DNA of 64,000 nucleotides from Lethocerus indicus (GCA_019843655.1 JACDQD010000011.1:7978604-8042603), one strand, 5' to 3'. Counted from the first letter of the stretch, positions 43,901 to 58,095 are shown. Translations and numbers: made by a program. The notes: a model not told the origin generated them from the letters alone.

Positions 43901-45081
43901 TAAACTGTACGCCATTTCTTTGCTTGTAATCCTAATTTATTATTAATATTGATAAAAAAAAGGAATGATAAATTAAACGCGTAAATTGCGTAGACCGGTT
44001 CTGGTATTACGCCATCGTCAGTATCTAAATAAGAGTTTTAGTGAAAAAATAGCATCAGCAAGATGCTCGCCGTATTTTATCCTACTGACCGAGATTGGTA
44101 CAAAGCGGCCTATGAAGAGTATTTTTGAAAGACAGTTAAGAAGTATATATTTCAGTGTAATTTTCAAAAGCTGAAAATAAAGGGAATAATTTACCATAAT
44201 TCTTTCGACCTTATTATCTGCTTTTACGCCTATCTTCACGCCACTTCATCTTCATTTAAGATACTTAATTAAGATTTATTAATCGTGGAATCTAAATATT
44301 TTCGAGGATGACGCTTCCCCTTTGGACCCTGAGAAACCCAAGCCGGGCGTTCCAGAAATTCCGAGAAGAGCAACCATCCGAAGGCTGTGTTTAAACACTC
44401 ATTTTTTTTGTGTGTGCGTACCCCATCGTAAGTATTGCTGCAATTCACCGGCTGTAGCCGAGGTGTTAGAGGGCGTGTCCGACGCCCCTACGGGGTATCT
44501 CCCAATTAATCGCCCCCCCCCACCACCAGGGACTAATAGAGTTAGGGCTGATTAAATTATACCCCGAGGGCTGATTTCGGGGGGAAAAAAGTGTTTGTAT
44601 TCCGCGTTTTTTTCCACCCGGCCGACTAATTTGTCGCATACACCGTCCGGGAGGTGGGGAGGTCGAAAACTAATATCAGTTAGATACTTAAAGGCAAGAT
44701 CCTACTCGGTTGATATAAATAATTTAATATATATATTATGTTAATTTTTAATGAGTCATTATTTTGTATGTATTCAATAACTGCGTGATGAACAGAATGA
44801 ACCAACAGAACAAACAATTACAGAGAAGTTACATGGCAAGGAGCTTCTAAAAAGTTCCGTATAAAAAAAATTATTTAAAGATGAACGCGCGAAAATTAAT
44901 CGGAAAATTGGAGGAGTTCAACGATATTATTCCCATTTGTCATTATTTTGTTTCTGAGTACGGGCCGGCCAAAGCCTTCTGGATCGGTACCGCTTCGGTT
45001 GAATATTACCGCGATAAATTCGCTCACAGAGAGAAGTGACTCGTAAAATAGCGAGTCGGTCGGAGCGGGGGCGTTCAAATG

Positions 45082-45190
45082 AAAGGGACCCGCTTCTAAA
45101 TTCGTGGCTTTTTATCGACGTCAAATGAGAAACGGCATCCCGCACGTCGGGCTTACAATGTGGGTCAGAGGATCGCCCTTTCACTCCATT
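45082..45190. repeat. Local direct repeat, first copy
   Basis: ctaaattcgtggctttttat, cgacgtcaaatgagaaacgg, catc at 45096-45139 is identical to 45633-45676, and both are followed by ttacaatgtgggtcagag and a ctttcactc block. The offset is 537 bp at the first block. Confidence 0.8.
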
Positions 45191-45618
45191 TTTAAACTTT
45201 TAATTTTCGGGCCGTATCGTGTACATTTAAATACCATTAAATGTACTCAACTACTTAATTATACAGTCAGATACCAGATTTTTTCGTTTGTTTAATGACC
45301 CGCAGCCTAAAAATGTTGCGATTGCGTAGATATTTCACTCTCCCTTTTGCTTTTTTAGGTTATCTTTAAGTATACGGTTTTATCCATATAGGATCGATTT
45401 TAAATTGGCGGAATCTAATATTCGGTCTATATATATCATTTAGCCTTTCACTCGCTCTAAAGCATGATCGTATACTTTCATATTAATTCTATATGAACTT
45501 TGGTTTTAGGATGAATGATCACTTTGTGAGGCACTAGATTAGTCTTCGCCTCGGTATAATATTACCGGTAGAAATTCTCCTTTCAATAAATAACAGATAG
45601 CTCCGTTGCGGTTAAAAG

Positions 45619-45735
45619 AAAGGTACTGGCTACTAAATTCGTGGCTTTTTATCGACGTCAAATGAGAAACGGCATCGGCTGTGCCGGGGATGACCCGATA
45701 CAGTCGGGGTTACAATGTGGGTCAGAGAGTGATCT

Positions 45736-45767
<32 letters not shown>

Positions 45768-45785
45768 GCTCTTTCACTCTCTACC
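45619..45785. repeat. Local direct repeat, second copy, with CT expansion
   Basis: Same 44-bp block as the first copy, then a longer middle (ctgtgccggggatgacccga) and a (CT)n tract inserted before ctctttcactctc. Frames starting MAFYRRQMRNGI in both copies reflect the duplication and not a gene. Confidence 0.8.
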
Positions 45786-45790
45786 AATCT
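45745..45790. repeat. (CT)n microsatellite and start of a long pyrimidine-rich stretch
   Basis: A CT run that opens a C- and T-dominated stretch to about 46030. The overlapping open frames of 128 and 119 codons here are by-products of low complexity. Confidence 0.85.
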
Positions 45791-46703
45791 CCTCCTCTCT
45801 CTCCCTCCTGTTGGCTTCTCTGTTCTCTGGCTGCGGCCTCCTCGGCCGATTCCCACGCCCTCTCCCCGCATTTGCATCTATCTTCCCTCCCCACCTTCGA
45901 CTCCACGCTCTTCCATCTCACTCTTACTCTCTCTCGGGGCCACTCTCTTCCCTCCTCTTTCTCTCTCTCTCCCTTTGCCTCGCTCTTTCTCGACGGGCGT
46001 TTTAATTGCCTTCCCCCCTTCCCGTAAGTACCTCAAATAGAGAAGGTAAGGAGGGACGGGGGAGAGTAACGCCAATACCACTTGTCCGCGTTTATTTTTC
46101 TCTCCACCTCTCTTGCATAATACATCAAGTCCGGTTTTGGAATATTTGACGCTCTTTCTCTCTCCCTCTCTCGCTCTTAATTAACTCTTCTTCCCTTTCA
46201 ATAAACCTGCCCGCGCTATGAGAGCGTCCCGAGCTTATCTCGGTCTGTTCCCGTTGATTGGCGTAGATAAGTTGGCCTCGGGGGTATCTAATTAAATCCG
46301 GGGAGTTTAAAACCTCTTAACGCTCCGGGCAATCTTGTTGTCCCCGAGTTACTACTCGGGAATAGTTATTTATTTACTCGAACGCTGGGACTTGAATGTC
46401 TGAAAATTGTCGCAGTCGCTTCAATCATGTGCTTTGTGTTGGTTCCCCCGGTATTCCCTTACAAGAGCGTATCTTACAAGCGACGCGTCGGCTGAAATTT
46501 TTCCTTTCAGTACATTCGTCGCGCGTCGGATCCAGCCAATATCGGAATAAGTAAATTACACCGGGCGAAGTGAAATGTAAACGGCAGTCCACATATTACA
46601 AGAAAGCGAACAATGGGCCGAGTATTTGATTATATAGCGGGCCGTGTCTCTAATCGTCCCATCTAGCCGGTGCGGCCAATCTAGTTTCGGTATTAACTCG
46701 GAG

Positions 46704-46757
46704 GGGAGAGAGAGAGAGAGAGATGGGGAGGGAGAGGAGAGAGAGAGGGGGGGGGAG
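46704..46757. repeat. (GA)n / purine-rich tract
   Basis: ggagagagagagagagagat, ggggagggagaggagagaga, gagggggggggagcgagcg. Confidence 0.85.
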
Positions 46758-47038
46758 CGAGCGCGCATCATTGTTTCTCCGGGCGGAGAGAAGAGTTTAT
46801 CTTGTTTTTCTCCTTTACCTCCTCGGAGCCGTTCTCTCTTTCTCTTGCCTCCCCCTCGCGGGCCCTCCTCTCCCATTCCAATAAGATAGGGGGCCCTGAT
46901 TTATACGCTCCGTTTTAAACGGATCCGGCTGACCCATGCATCAAGCCAATGGACCAGAAATTCAACGGCGGGTTCAAAGTTGAAATTAACCTTTTGGGTT
47001 TTGTTGCTCTCCGGCGAGTTATCTCTACGTCCCGCCTC

Positions 47039-47115
47039 TCTTCTTCTTCTTCTTCTTCATGACGCGGACCTCATCCTCCTCCTCCTCCTCCTCCTCCACC
47101 TCCTATTCCTCCTCC
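47039..47115. repeat. (TTC)n and (TCC)n triplet repeats
   Basis: tcttcttcttcttcttcttc then, after atgacgcggacctca, a run of tcc triplets. The resulting frame (46980-47171) is leucine-rich but has no other sign of coding. Confidence 0.9.
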
Positions 47116-48152
47116 ATCTCTCGGTAACGACCCTTTCGTTTCGGAAGACGCCCGCCCCGCTAATTTATTAAACTCCGATTGGGTAACTCCGATGGGTTTA
47201 ATGCTCTTCTTGGGCAGGGTAAACTCTCGGCCGGTGTCTAAACAATATCACCGGTGTGATTTTCGGATCTATCCGTATCGTGTGAGTATTGAAACAAAAA
47301 AGATATGAAATCGTCACTACAACTAGTGCAGATTCGTCTAGTGTGCATAAGTATTTAAGGAGCTGCTCGCGGGACAATACTAGGGCAATATTTTCATCCT
47401 CATTTTTTATAAGTTACATTTCCCTACGGAAAAATTAGCCGGATACGGCTACTATATAGCGGGAGTTTTTATTATTTAGTATAAATTTAAGTATAAAAAA
47501 TATTTTCCGCGGCTCTACTTCCCGAAGAACTTCTACCCCCGCTGTACACCACAGCGTAGTGGTGGTTCATCGACACCCCCGATAGATTACGACTGCTAAA
47601 TGCTACTGACGATGGCGAGAAACCGATTTCGTGATATTCCAGGACTTAATATCGGGGTTTCTGAGACGCGAAATTCACACAGCCTTCGGCCGTATTCCTC
47701 CCGGGGCAATTCTCGCGTTTCAAAACCGACGTTTTCCCAATTTGGAATCCCAGTTAATGAAGGATCAATAAAAGGAGGATATTTCAGAGCCGGCCGGGCA
47801 TAAATCACATTTAGCCGGGGCCCCGAGAGTGTAACACACGTTATCGATACATCACGCCGCTCGGCCCCTTGGACCCGCCACCGAAAGATCTATGGCCGTT
47901 TTCGAATATATTTCAGAAACTGCTTTTACAACATGTAACAGTTGTACTTTCAACGGTTCAATTGTAATTTATGCGAGCGGATCCCGGCCGGACTTTTAAA
48001 CAACTCCATCCGAGATATATGTTCCCGCATTTAATGGGGGTATTAATCTAAACGCCTTTCCATCCAATATCGTCACTGTCTGTTTCGTGAGAACATCATT
48101 TCGAAAAAGTGTTGATCGAGAAGTGATGCGCTAATTTCTATGTAAATCTAAA

Positions 48153-48255
48153 TACCGTAGTTTGCTCTTTTGATAGACTGACTTAGGCTGGCCGCCATCT
48201 TCGGTAACTCTTTCGTTACCGAAAAAATACGGTATTTCAAACCCTCGCAGACCGC
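48153..48255. mobile_element. F1 element, decayed, centre deleted
   Basis: taccgtagtttgctcttttg, atagactgacttaggctggc, cgccatcttcggtaactctt, then tacggtatttcaaaccctcg cagacc. Both outer ends survive but the arms are eroded. Confidence 0.65.
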
Positions 48256-50606
48256 CGAAATACACCTAAATACGTACTATTCTATTTAAATGTAGAACGA
48301 CAAAATCAATTTTAAACTGATGAACTCAAGAACTGGCCAAGTTAATATGGTTTTCGGAATGAAAGTAGGGAATAATAATTGCAACGCTGTCGCTAACCGA
48401 ACGTACAGTTTACATTAACCGCCATTTACAATCGGTTCCGCTTAATCGGTCGCTATTACCGATACTACTTTACAAGCGAACCGCATATTCCGAACGGTAA
48501 TGTTTAATTTTTTCTTTTTTTTTATAAATTAATCGAATCTCGCAAGAGACTAGGGCCTACGCAACGGGGGGATTTCACAACCCTGGGGGGATTTATGTTT
48601 CCCGGTGTCCCGTTCCGAAACGCACTTCTGAGAAAATAAAAATATACAGGAATTAATCATACTTTTAGAGTGAATACGAAGCCAGAAAATTATGCGGCTG
48701 GCGGAGACCCGCGCGTGAGTCCGACCCCCTTTGGAGCCAAGCGCGGGCCTAATGACACAGCCGATATTAAGAATTGGGTATAATTATGACTTTAATGGGA
48801 GAAAGCAGGGAAAATTTGAATGCATCCCTATACTTAAATATTGCAATTATATCTTATCTGTGCGCGCTTTCTAGCGGCACGCGGGAGTAAGCAGCCCGTG
48901 GGGTACTTAGCATTCACGGTACGCGCCACCGATGACCGGCTTCTATTCGCGGACACTGATGAAATTCACTGGATGTTCGGTACTGGAGTACTGAAAATTC
49001 AAGGAGGTTGCGTCCGCTATTCCCAGGGGTTGAGGGAACTCGGGAACAGTTTTTCTCACAGACTGAGCATTTAAAAAAATTGCCGTCTCGAAATACCCGG
49101 CAGGACCAAATAATACGGAATTTTATGTCTTCTTTAATTTGCTCATTCTCTCTTAATAAATTAAAATTAAATAAACGAACCGCGATTGTACCTATTGCTG
49201 GTGTTGATTCTACTATAAAAAAGGGTTAAATAAATAAGTACTGTACCCTGACACTTGCCGCAACTCTACCAAAACCAAAAAATAAACACGCAGAGTTTTA
49301 GTTATTTTTTCATCTCTCTTTCAGTTAGCATGAGTGAAAATTTGCAATATTTTCCATCGTGGGTTATTCTTAGTTTTCAGCATTTAGTTCATTCTCCTTC
49401 CCGAGTTTTATCTGAGACAGTTTTGCGCTCAATACCGACATCATTCCACTAATTCCTTAAAACGATTAACGCTGTCTAAATTATAGACAGGGACGCTAAA
49501 CAATCCGTGGTGATTACACCAGTAATTAAGGTTACTTTTTTTCCGTATTCGGCCCTAATTGCTTATTTTATGCCCTCCGTACGGTCAGAACAAACTTGTG
49601 ATTAGCCGAATTATTAAAACCATTACGGGATTGATTTTTTCGTCGGCCGCCTTCCAGGTAGATCACCGGGGACCGGGAGAAGAAGGGTCTCAAGTTGTTA
49701 AAGTAATTACATTAACCGCCGGAGTTCAAATTATCTTTAATTGAGGCGTGAAGAAAAAAAAAGACCGGCCGCGGTTGAATTAGGTGGAAAAGTTTTAAAA
49801 GAGCCCTCAAAGATATTACAATGTTTTGGACCGCACGCGAAGAAAAGAGATTCGCGTAGGCGATTGAACAACGCGTGTATTGAATTTTTTGGTTTTACTG
49901 CACTGTGGACAATATCATAATTTTATTCTTATTAGGGATTATTCGAGGAAGAAATTATCCTGTAGACAAGAAAATTATGTTCAAACTGCAGCAATTCCTT
50001 TGGTAAAATCTTGTGCTAAGATTCATAATAGTGAATGATCCATTGTGAGATGTAATTGTAGATCAATTGTGCGTTAAATTGGAAGGTGTGTATAATAATA
50101 TTGATGTTTAACTATTTAAATTGAAATTTTATTATGATTATTAATAAGGTCTTAATATTTAGATTAGTTCACTTTCGTGGGGACTTGCCGCCATTTAAAA
50201 CCTGCTTAGAAAATGTGAACTATGGAAGCTTTAGTATTCCTTTTTTATATTACTCTAAAGTGGCCGTTGAATCTCAGGGACTGTCGCGGAGAAATTTAAC
50301 GGATTAAGAGGTATGTCATAAATTATAAAAAAGTGTTCAATTTAATAGAAATCACAATTTATTGGCCCCGGTAACCTATTTTTTTTTCTCTAAAGAATTA
50401 CGTCGACTGATAATCGAGAGGGCGAGCCGGTAACTTTGTTAATAAAGAGGAGCCGCGTCCTAACACCTCGGGGCCGAATTACAGGCTGTTTAAGTGCACA
50501 AATCGTGTGGGACGCGGCGGGGCCCCGTGGAAGGGTAATGTACCTGCCATATGCGGGCCTTGTTAGTCGGACGTTGTGTTTTATTGCTTTATATCTCCCG
50601 GTTGAG

Positions 50607-50607
<1 letters not shown>

Positions 50608-50649
<42 letters not shown>
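50608..50649. repeat. (GA)n microsatellite
   Basis: About 20 GA units followed by gtgagggtgagtgag. Confidence 0.95.
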
Positions 50650-50652
<3 letters not shown>

Positions 50653-51445
50653 GAGGGTGAGTGAGAGAGACTTGATTATGTTTTATTGGTGGGCTTTATA
50701 TTTTTAGCCGTGTGATTAGGCTAAGTGGGCGGGAGGAGGCTCCACCGCTGGCCTCTGGCCGTCATATGGGTTCGGGCCTATCATTAACACTGAGTGCCTT
50801 CGTAGACAATAATCGGGGCCGGGGCCCCCCTCTACGGCTTTTTAATGTTCACTTATATATAATTCCGCCCGTTATCTTATCGTAATCTAAAAAACCGCTT
50901 TTGGGCCGTACTCGCGGACCGAGTTTACACACTCGGACCTACCGGCTTCTGGCTTACTCTCCCACGCCGTTTGAAAATATAAGATCGGACGTGAATAGTA
51001 ACATGGGAAATAGAATTTATTTTTATAATTACCCGATGATATTCTAGCTTAAGACCGAGAAAACATAAAATTGCGTTGTTATTATTATTTAATTACCGGT
51101 ACAGCCAATTCCCGTCCACCGACTCCATTCCGGTTCGCCTCCCTTTTCGACAAACGTTTTCCATCGCACTTTCCTCTCCCCCAAGACAGTTTCCATTCAC
51201 TTTCGTCACTTGCCCAGGCCCCGCATGTGACTGCGGGGGCGTACGATAGATTTATACACTGCCAAGTTGGCACTCGGCAGCGTAAACGCTTTTGCATCCC
51301 AAACAGACACCTGCCCTCAGCTTCTTGCCATTCCATTGCGACTCTTGTGAGGGGGGGAGGGGGAGAGGGGNGGAATCTTTACATCAGATTTCAATTAAGT
51401 AGTTTATGGCGTTAATATTTAGGTATTTTGTTTTAGTTCTGGTCA

Positions 51446-51745
51446 GCATTGTCCGAAAATTTGGTTCTCAAGAATGCCTGGCGACTGGTTCTTTAACGTT
51501 CTCCGGGCTCATTCTCGCTGTTGGTTTCCCTCCCGGAATATTCGTTAGGAACACTACTTCTCGTTTCCAAGCAAAGTACCATCACTGGGATGTGTTCACT
51601 TTGTCTATTGACGGTGGGAGAAACCTCGCGGAGGGAAGATAGCGGATCACCGGCTAAAAAAAAAATTCTTGTGATATATCCGACCGCTGCAAAGTGTCCT
51701 TTCATAATAACGTTCAAAGAGCCTTCCGACGCTCCCTGAGGTATA
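51446..51745 (+). repeat. F2 dispersed repeat, copy 3
   Basis: gcgactggttctttaacgtt, gggctcattctcgctgttgg, cggaatattcgttaggaaca, gacggtgggagaaacctcgc, gttcaaagagccttccgacg. It is the most complete copy. Confidence 0.65.
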
Positions 51746-54574
51746 AAAATAAGGCTTATACCAGATTAGGGCCTTATTGGCTTATGTTTCGTTTTGTTTA
51801 CCGAGAGCACTGTTACAAAGTAGCTATTATTTTAAGGAATGGATGGGGCGGTGGAAAAATGAGCGGCGAGCGGGTAAGGGAGCGGTAATAGCGGGGATTT
51901 TTCACCGGGGCGACGATGGCGGTGCCGGGGGCGAAACGGGGCCGGTAGCCGGGCCCCCCCGATTAGACACAGATCGAAACGAGGAGCATTAATTAAGCCG
52001 GTGGGGCCGCTATCCGCAATGTTGATGGATGCCCCGGGCCTCCGGCTAACTAGCTACCGTGCTATGGCCGGGGCCTCTCAATGACATCAGTCACCGGCAA
52101 ACACCCACTTAGTCTGTCAAAACCAACAACTAATTGTGACCTTTTTTCCCCTCGGGTCGGAGGGGGGACCCTTAATGCCCCCCGCCTTCCCCCACCGCTA
52201 TTAAAGCGTCGGGCGCTCTCCTATATTGGGCGCCTTTATCACAGCCGGTATTAACATATCGGTAATTGGTCGGCCTACCAAGGAGGTCTCCTCTCTGGAA
52301 GCCTCAACAGTCGTACGATAGCCGGCCTTTAGAATTTAACGCGAATTAATTTACGCGTTTTGTCGAATAGAAATGGCAAAAAATGACAAAACCGGGGTTC
52401 ATACACGGAGTCCTATATTGTCCTTTGTATTTCTAAAAATCCTTAATGCGTCTTCAGAAGGATACGTTTCCTGCAGTACAACTGTTGACCCAGAATGTTC
52501 TTTATTTTTTCACACAATACAGAGTAATAAATCCTGGTTTTTGCTTGAAACCCTCGTTGCAGGCCGTTTCAGTCAATACGCTCATGTCCTCCGCAAGTAA
52601 CTTCGCGAAGAGAAAGTCAGATTGGTGCCGGGAAAGTGGATAATATTTTTTTTTCATACCGCTCCGCAAGGATTTTTCGCATACCTCTACTTTCCACAGC
52701 TTTCTTTCATCTGTCGGAACTATTATATAGATAGAAACTCTATAGAAATATTCGAGACTACTAAATTTATGCGGGACCACTCGCAACCTATTAGATCTCC
52801 AGTATAATCATATTTACCAAAAAAATAATAATTGTCCATGTTTTTTCCTTTTGTTTTCGTCCAAGGAAGTATATTAATAAATCCACATATTTAATCAAAT
52901 ATCTTTTTACAAAACATATAACAATCTCAGATCTTTTTAAATAGTGTATGGTTTTAATGCTTTTAATTCGGCACTTAATCTTTGTGTGTTAGATTTAGTT
53001 TCTACAATTATTTTAGAATATTTATAACTTTTATAAAGCGTTATCGAATATATTCCTTCGATTGTACCCTTCTATTCCCCCACCTTTTTCGACTGTCGTT
53101 TTAATTCTGAAATTGCCGCCCAGTACAGAGCATACTGATAGGCCTGCTGTAATTGCCAATCTTCAAACTAGTTTTACGAAGCTTAGGAGGGGTCGCGTCA
53201 GAAAAAAAATAGCAAACGGAGCCTACGCAAAGCTATTCGCGCGAGCCCACAATGGGACCGAGCGGGACGTATATATCACTCGCTCGCGTCTTCTCTGGGT
53301 ACGGCCGCGATGGAAAATTATGATAATGAGAGCGAACAAAAACGGACAATGGGGATGGTAGGGGGGGTGGGGCCGGGGCTCTCAATTGGGTGTTCTCGAA
53401 TAAATTAATGAAGCAATAAAAGCCGGCTCCCAACCGATGGACGGGCTAATGTGTGTTTTATAGTGTTGCCGAGAGGCCGTAAACTGCCCCCTTTATAATT
53501 GATGTGCCCGGCCACTCCTCGGTCGGGAAGGATTCAAATGCAGATTAGGCGTCTACAGAACGAATAGCGGAAAAATAAAAGAAAACCTCTTTTTCTCTCT
53601 CTAGAGAGAGTACGCTATTTACAGACATTTCCTATGCGTACAAAAACTATGAAGGGAGGGAGATATCATTTTGGTCCAGCAGCGCTTTCGGCCTCTCGCC
53701 GTGTTCAGTAACACTCTGCGACTGTAAATTCCCGACTGAAATTCCAGCGAGGGTCCCGCCACCACGCCGTAAGAAAGGGACGGACGTTGGAACGCTCTTT
53801 GAGACGCTGCAGAAGAGAGACATTTTTTGTCACTACGCCCCGACAAGTGGAGCAGGCTTTCTCGGCGCCATCGGTGGACAACGCGACGCCTCGAAATTTT
53901 CACTGACGCCAACTAAAAATGTGAATAAACTATAAGCGTTTAAACTATAAAATGATAAAATCACAACCCCTAACATAAACTAAAAAACGTTCAGTACAAT
54001 GTGCGTGAAGACGCTATTTTATCGGATAGAAAATGGAGATAATGTTCTGTCCTAGGAGAGGATTGGTTTGTTGTTCCTCTGTTTGGAATAACACAGGTTC
54101 AGTACAAATCTGAAAATACTAAACTGATAACCGTATTGGACACGCGGGGCTTCGAGTTCAGAAATCAATTATGTCTAACTTTCGGATCGATATATTTCAT
54201 CGAAAATATCTGATATGGAACGCGAATCTCGGGCCGTTTTAAAAGATCGGCGGTATATATATACCCAATGATATATGCCCGGCGGTTGAACTCGTCGTTC
54301 AATTCGAAAGGCCTTTTGAACCCGTCGGGCACAGTTTAAACGGGATCCGAACCGACTGTCATCGTATTGAGTTTTACGAAAGGTTATTTTATGCAACTTA
54401 TTTGGAGAAGGCGCTGCACGTTGAATATTAAACAAACGATTCACTTGTGTCGGTACAGTCTTGACGAGATCCGCTGACGATAGCGAAACGCTGAAACCGG
54501 TTTCAGGCCAAACAGCCGAGAGAAGGCAGTATATCACAATCTTGGTGGAGATAAGAGTTATGTAGTTATAACTA

Positions 54575-54576
<2 letters not shown>

Positions 54577-54622
<46 letters not shown>
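54577..54622. repeat. (TA)n microsatellite
   Basis: An uninterrupted run of TA units in otherwise unique sequence. Confidence 0.95.
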
Positions 54623-54624
<2 letters not shown>

Positions 54625-57600
54625 CTGTTTGTTCAGTCGGTGTTAACACACGTTCGCCGTTTGTAATGCCTTTATATGGAATTGCAGTTGAATAATTTGT
54701 TATTCATTCCAATGGTCGAATAGAATGGACTGAATTTGGGGAAAAAATGATTTAAAAAACGAGAACTTATATTTGGTTTTTAAACTAACCCTTCCGGTTT
54801 GGTACTGATACAGACTACTAACCCTTGCAAACCCCCGTACGACCCTTAATAATTAAAATAAATAAACGGAGATAATATAAAATAATTGCCCGGGCGTTTA
54901 AAGTGCCTACTGAAGCCGCGGCCAATTATTCAATTGGCGAACAAATTGAGCAATCCAAATGTTGGGCTCTCAAACGTGGAACTCGAATGAAACTGGAACC
55001 CTATTTTAGCCCACTGGTGACTAAATCGGACTGGGCGGCGGGGTATATTTATTTTACCGCGAGGCTGAATGTGTTCCCGCCGCTTGGGCGATGTGTGCTC
55101 TCCAATTACGGGCCACGATATTTATTCGAGCAGCGCTCCCGTATATGAAGCGCCCCCCTAACCAACGGCGTATAATTGGAGACAGGGATACTTTCGCTTG
55201 TTACAAGGCAATAGAAATTACCCGGCAGTAAGACCTAATGCGACCTAAATGAATACTACTGTATCCAGTAAGACCCTCCTAATAGTTTCCACCTGACGTA
55301 ACATGAAATGGCTATCACATTTAAACAAAATATTATCGCTCTAGCTATTTAAAAAAATATTATTGTAATATTTATTATATAGGATATTTTTGTTTCGTAC
55401 TTCTCTTCTGGAGGAATTCAGAATTGCAAAATTTTTTTTGTTGTTTCTCAAGAGTGGCGAACTGATAGGTTCAATATATACATTTTTCTATATAGAAAGT
55501 ACACTTTGAAATAATTTATAATATAATTCGTTAAAATAATAATGTTCGCCCCAACTGTTTCGGTCTTATTAAAGTTTAGCACTAGTTTAATTTTTTATGA
55601 TACAGAAAAAAATACAAAATACATAAAACATTATGCATTGTATTAGTAAACGTATTTATTTTACTGAATGTGCTTCCATCTTGTCGGAAAGAACGAGTTA
55701 ATTGGTGTGAAAAGTTTTCTAGCTGGACAGCACAAGGGGGGCCTATAAACTCAATAGCCCGAAATTCTCGGCCGGCGATTGGTCGAAATCGGACCAATGG
55801 CGACTATCCGTTTCGCTCGCTAAACACAACATAACTGATGACAACGATATCGACCATTTTTGTTTTTCGATTACCCCATTTTCCTGATCGACCGCTATAG
55901 TTCTTTTTTTAAATCGTCCATCAGTTTTTAGTTAGACGTTACAAAGTGAAATTAACGATAGTTTCCTACCGACGCTTTATGATTACGTCGGCGGTTTCCC
56001 ACCATTTAGCGGCCGGCGAACGAATAATGCCTCGTTATTCCTAATACTAAACTTTGGAACATCTCCGCTATTGCGTTTCCTACCAGCTAAACTACACCTC
56101 TTTCAATCGGTTTAAATGCGCAGAATCTAATAAAAAGATTATTCGAATAATAAAGAAATACGTCTAAAACGGTACACCTGTTCGCCGCCCGCGCCGGTGT
56201 GTGCGCTGTTGGCGTCTCCCGGTTACGGCCATAAATCACCCGGAGAACCAAGCTTTCCTATATACAATCGCTACCGGCTTCAAATCTGAAAATACTCACA
56301 TAAATGTATATATCCGATATTTATTACTATTTGAAATACTCGCGACTTTGACATTGATACTGATTTGTTGGTTTAGCTTCGGCCGGTAGTTAAATGAGGT
56401 TGTCCTCGCCGCCGACACTCGCCTCTCTTGCGGGCTTTAAATAATCGTAAATCCCGTGTTAAACGGCCTGTATGGATTTCATTGAATACTGAACGAGCCC
56501 CGAGAACGCGATACGCGGCATAATCCTTCCGGCTTATATAGCGGGAATTCTCCAATCTGTTTCAAATGGCCGCGCTAGCAAGTGAAGCCAGATGGCCGAG
56601 GATTTGAAATTGTTCAGGTACGAGTGAACAAAGGCGAAATTGATCTTACGTATATATACTCCTATATATAATTCTAAGAATTTAAATTAAGAACGTTGAA
56701 GGACTTCATTAGTCCAAAAATATAACACAAGTCGGCTTCCTAATGAGAAGTTTTTAGTAGTATATAAAATTACTTCATTAGGCTAAAATAGGAACTCGTG
56801 TAGTTCATTACAGTTGTATATTACAATTCAGAAATATAATTTCCTAAACGTCTGAATATATGTTGATGTAAAAATGTATGAGTGTACTTAAAATGACTGA
56901 AAAACCTGTTTAGAACCGCCCGGGACAAATGAGCGAAAACCGAAACCGGCACTTAGGCGTCCACAATATTTTCATTATTCCGAGTGAGGGGTATACGCGT
57001 GATTGACGACCGCCTTAATTCACGTCCAAATTGACAACTCTGGAAACCCCGTGTATTAATAGCCGGCCTATCCAGTTTCGGCCGGTAGCCGGATGGCGGT
57101 CAGGGGGGAAAAATGGAGACCGAGACTTGTCGGCGCAGGTCCTGTTTTGTATTCATTTATGTGAACGGCCGGTGTCGAAAGAGGCGTAATTGATTTCGGT
57201 ATTGATAAAACGGAGGGGCAATGGGGGGGGGAGCGAGTGACTGCCCGCGTATGATTTACTCCCGGACGCCGGCTCGTGCATATTGAAAGGTGGGTGTGTT
57301 TTCCTGAAAGGCTTACGGTTTCACCGGCGTTACCGGGCGGGGGGGGGGCCGGGCGAAGGGGAAGATTTTGATTTAAACGATAACCCTGAATATTCATAGG
57401 GTAACCGGCCTCGGGGCAGGCTCCCCTTTAATTGGTCGGTCCCGGCGCCGGACTCTCCACTCTTAGGCCCCCAATAGGTCCTTCCGAGGAATTAAGGGTG
57501 ACTTTTCTCTGTCTCGTTATTGCCCAACATTCAGTCCTCTAATGGAAGTCAGAAACTAAAGTCACATGCTTAGAGTTTGTACAACATTAATAATTTGTAT

Positions 57601-58049
57601 TCAAATATTTCACAAATTTACCCTAATCCTACAATCCTCTACTGGAAGGACCCTTTTTTCCTCTCGTCTAATAAGTTAGGCGAGGCTACTTCTGCAGTTC
57701 TTTAGTAATATATCCATGTAATATCCTAACCTATATAGTCCTATATAAATTCGTAAAGAAAATTAAAATTTTATTTTATACAGTTACTACGAAACGGTGT
57801 TATATAAAATGTTATTGCCGCGCGGCGCCGTTTGCGGACTGGAGAGGCCGGCCTAGAAGAGCCCGGCGGGTTATTTTAGCTTTAATTTCAGACCGCCGGT
57901 TCCGAGGCGATGCTGCGAGCGGATTGTAATTCGCCCGCAAATCGGGGGGTATTAAAGAGGCGAGGAGCCCTACGAGCAATCAGGTTGTCACTCCGGGCGA
58001 CGGACAAGTACCACGCTCAAGGCCGGGCCTCCGACGCGACATTTGACCC

Positions 58050-58095
58050 CACGGAGAGAGAGAGAGAGAGAGGGAGGAAGGAGGGAGGGAGGGAG
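58050..58095. repeat. (GA)n and (GGGA)n microsatellite
   Basis: ggagagagagagagagagag then ggaggaaggagggagggagg. Confidence 0.9.

Larger units (their letters stand above)
40955..45081. other. Upstream block, mostly unique
   Basis: 41000-41800 has open frames on both strands (see the frame at 41415-41792; also 40976-41353 on the plus strand, 125 codons, unrecognised). 41800-43600 and 43900-45080 hold the short tandem repeat at 42723 and one F1 element; nothing else is named. Confidence 0.45.
45786..51445. other. Upstream block, unique with low-complexity tracts
   Basis: Pyrimidine- and purine-rich tracts, triplet repeats, one decayed F1. 48841-49450 and 51071-51415 have frames with no recognisable domain. 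One undetermined base (N) lies at 51371. Confidence 0.45.

Noticed and set aside
45641..46040. Plus-strand frames of 128 and 119 codons.
   Set aside because: They pass through CT-rich low-complexity sequence and are open only because such sequence lacks stops.
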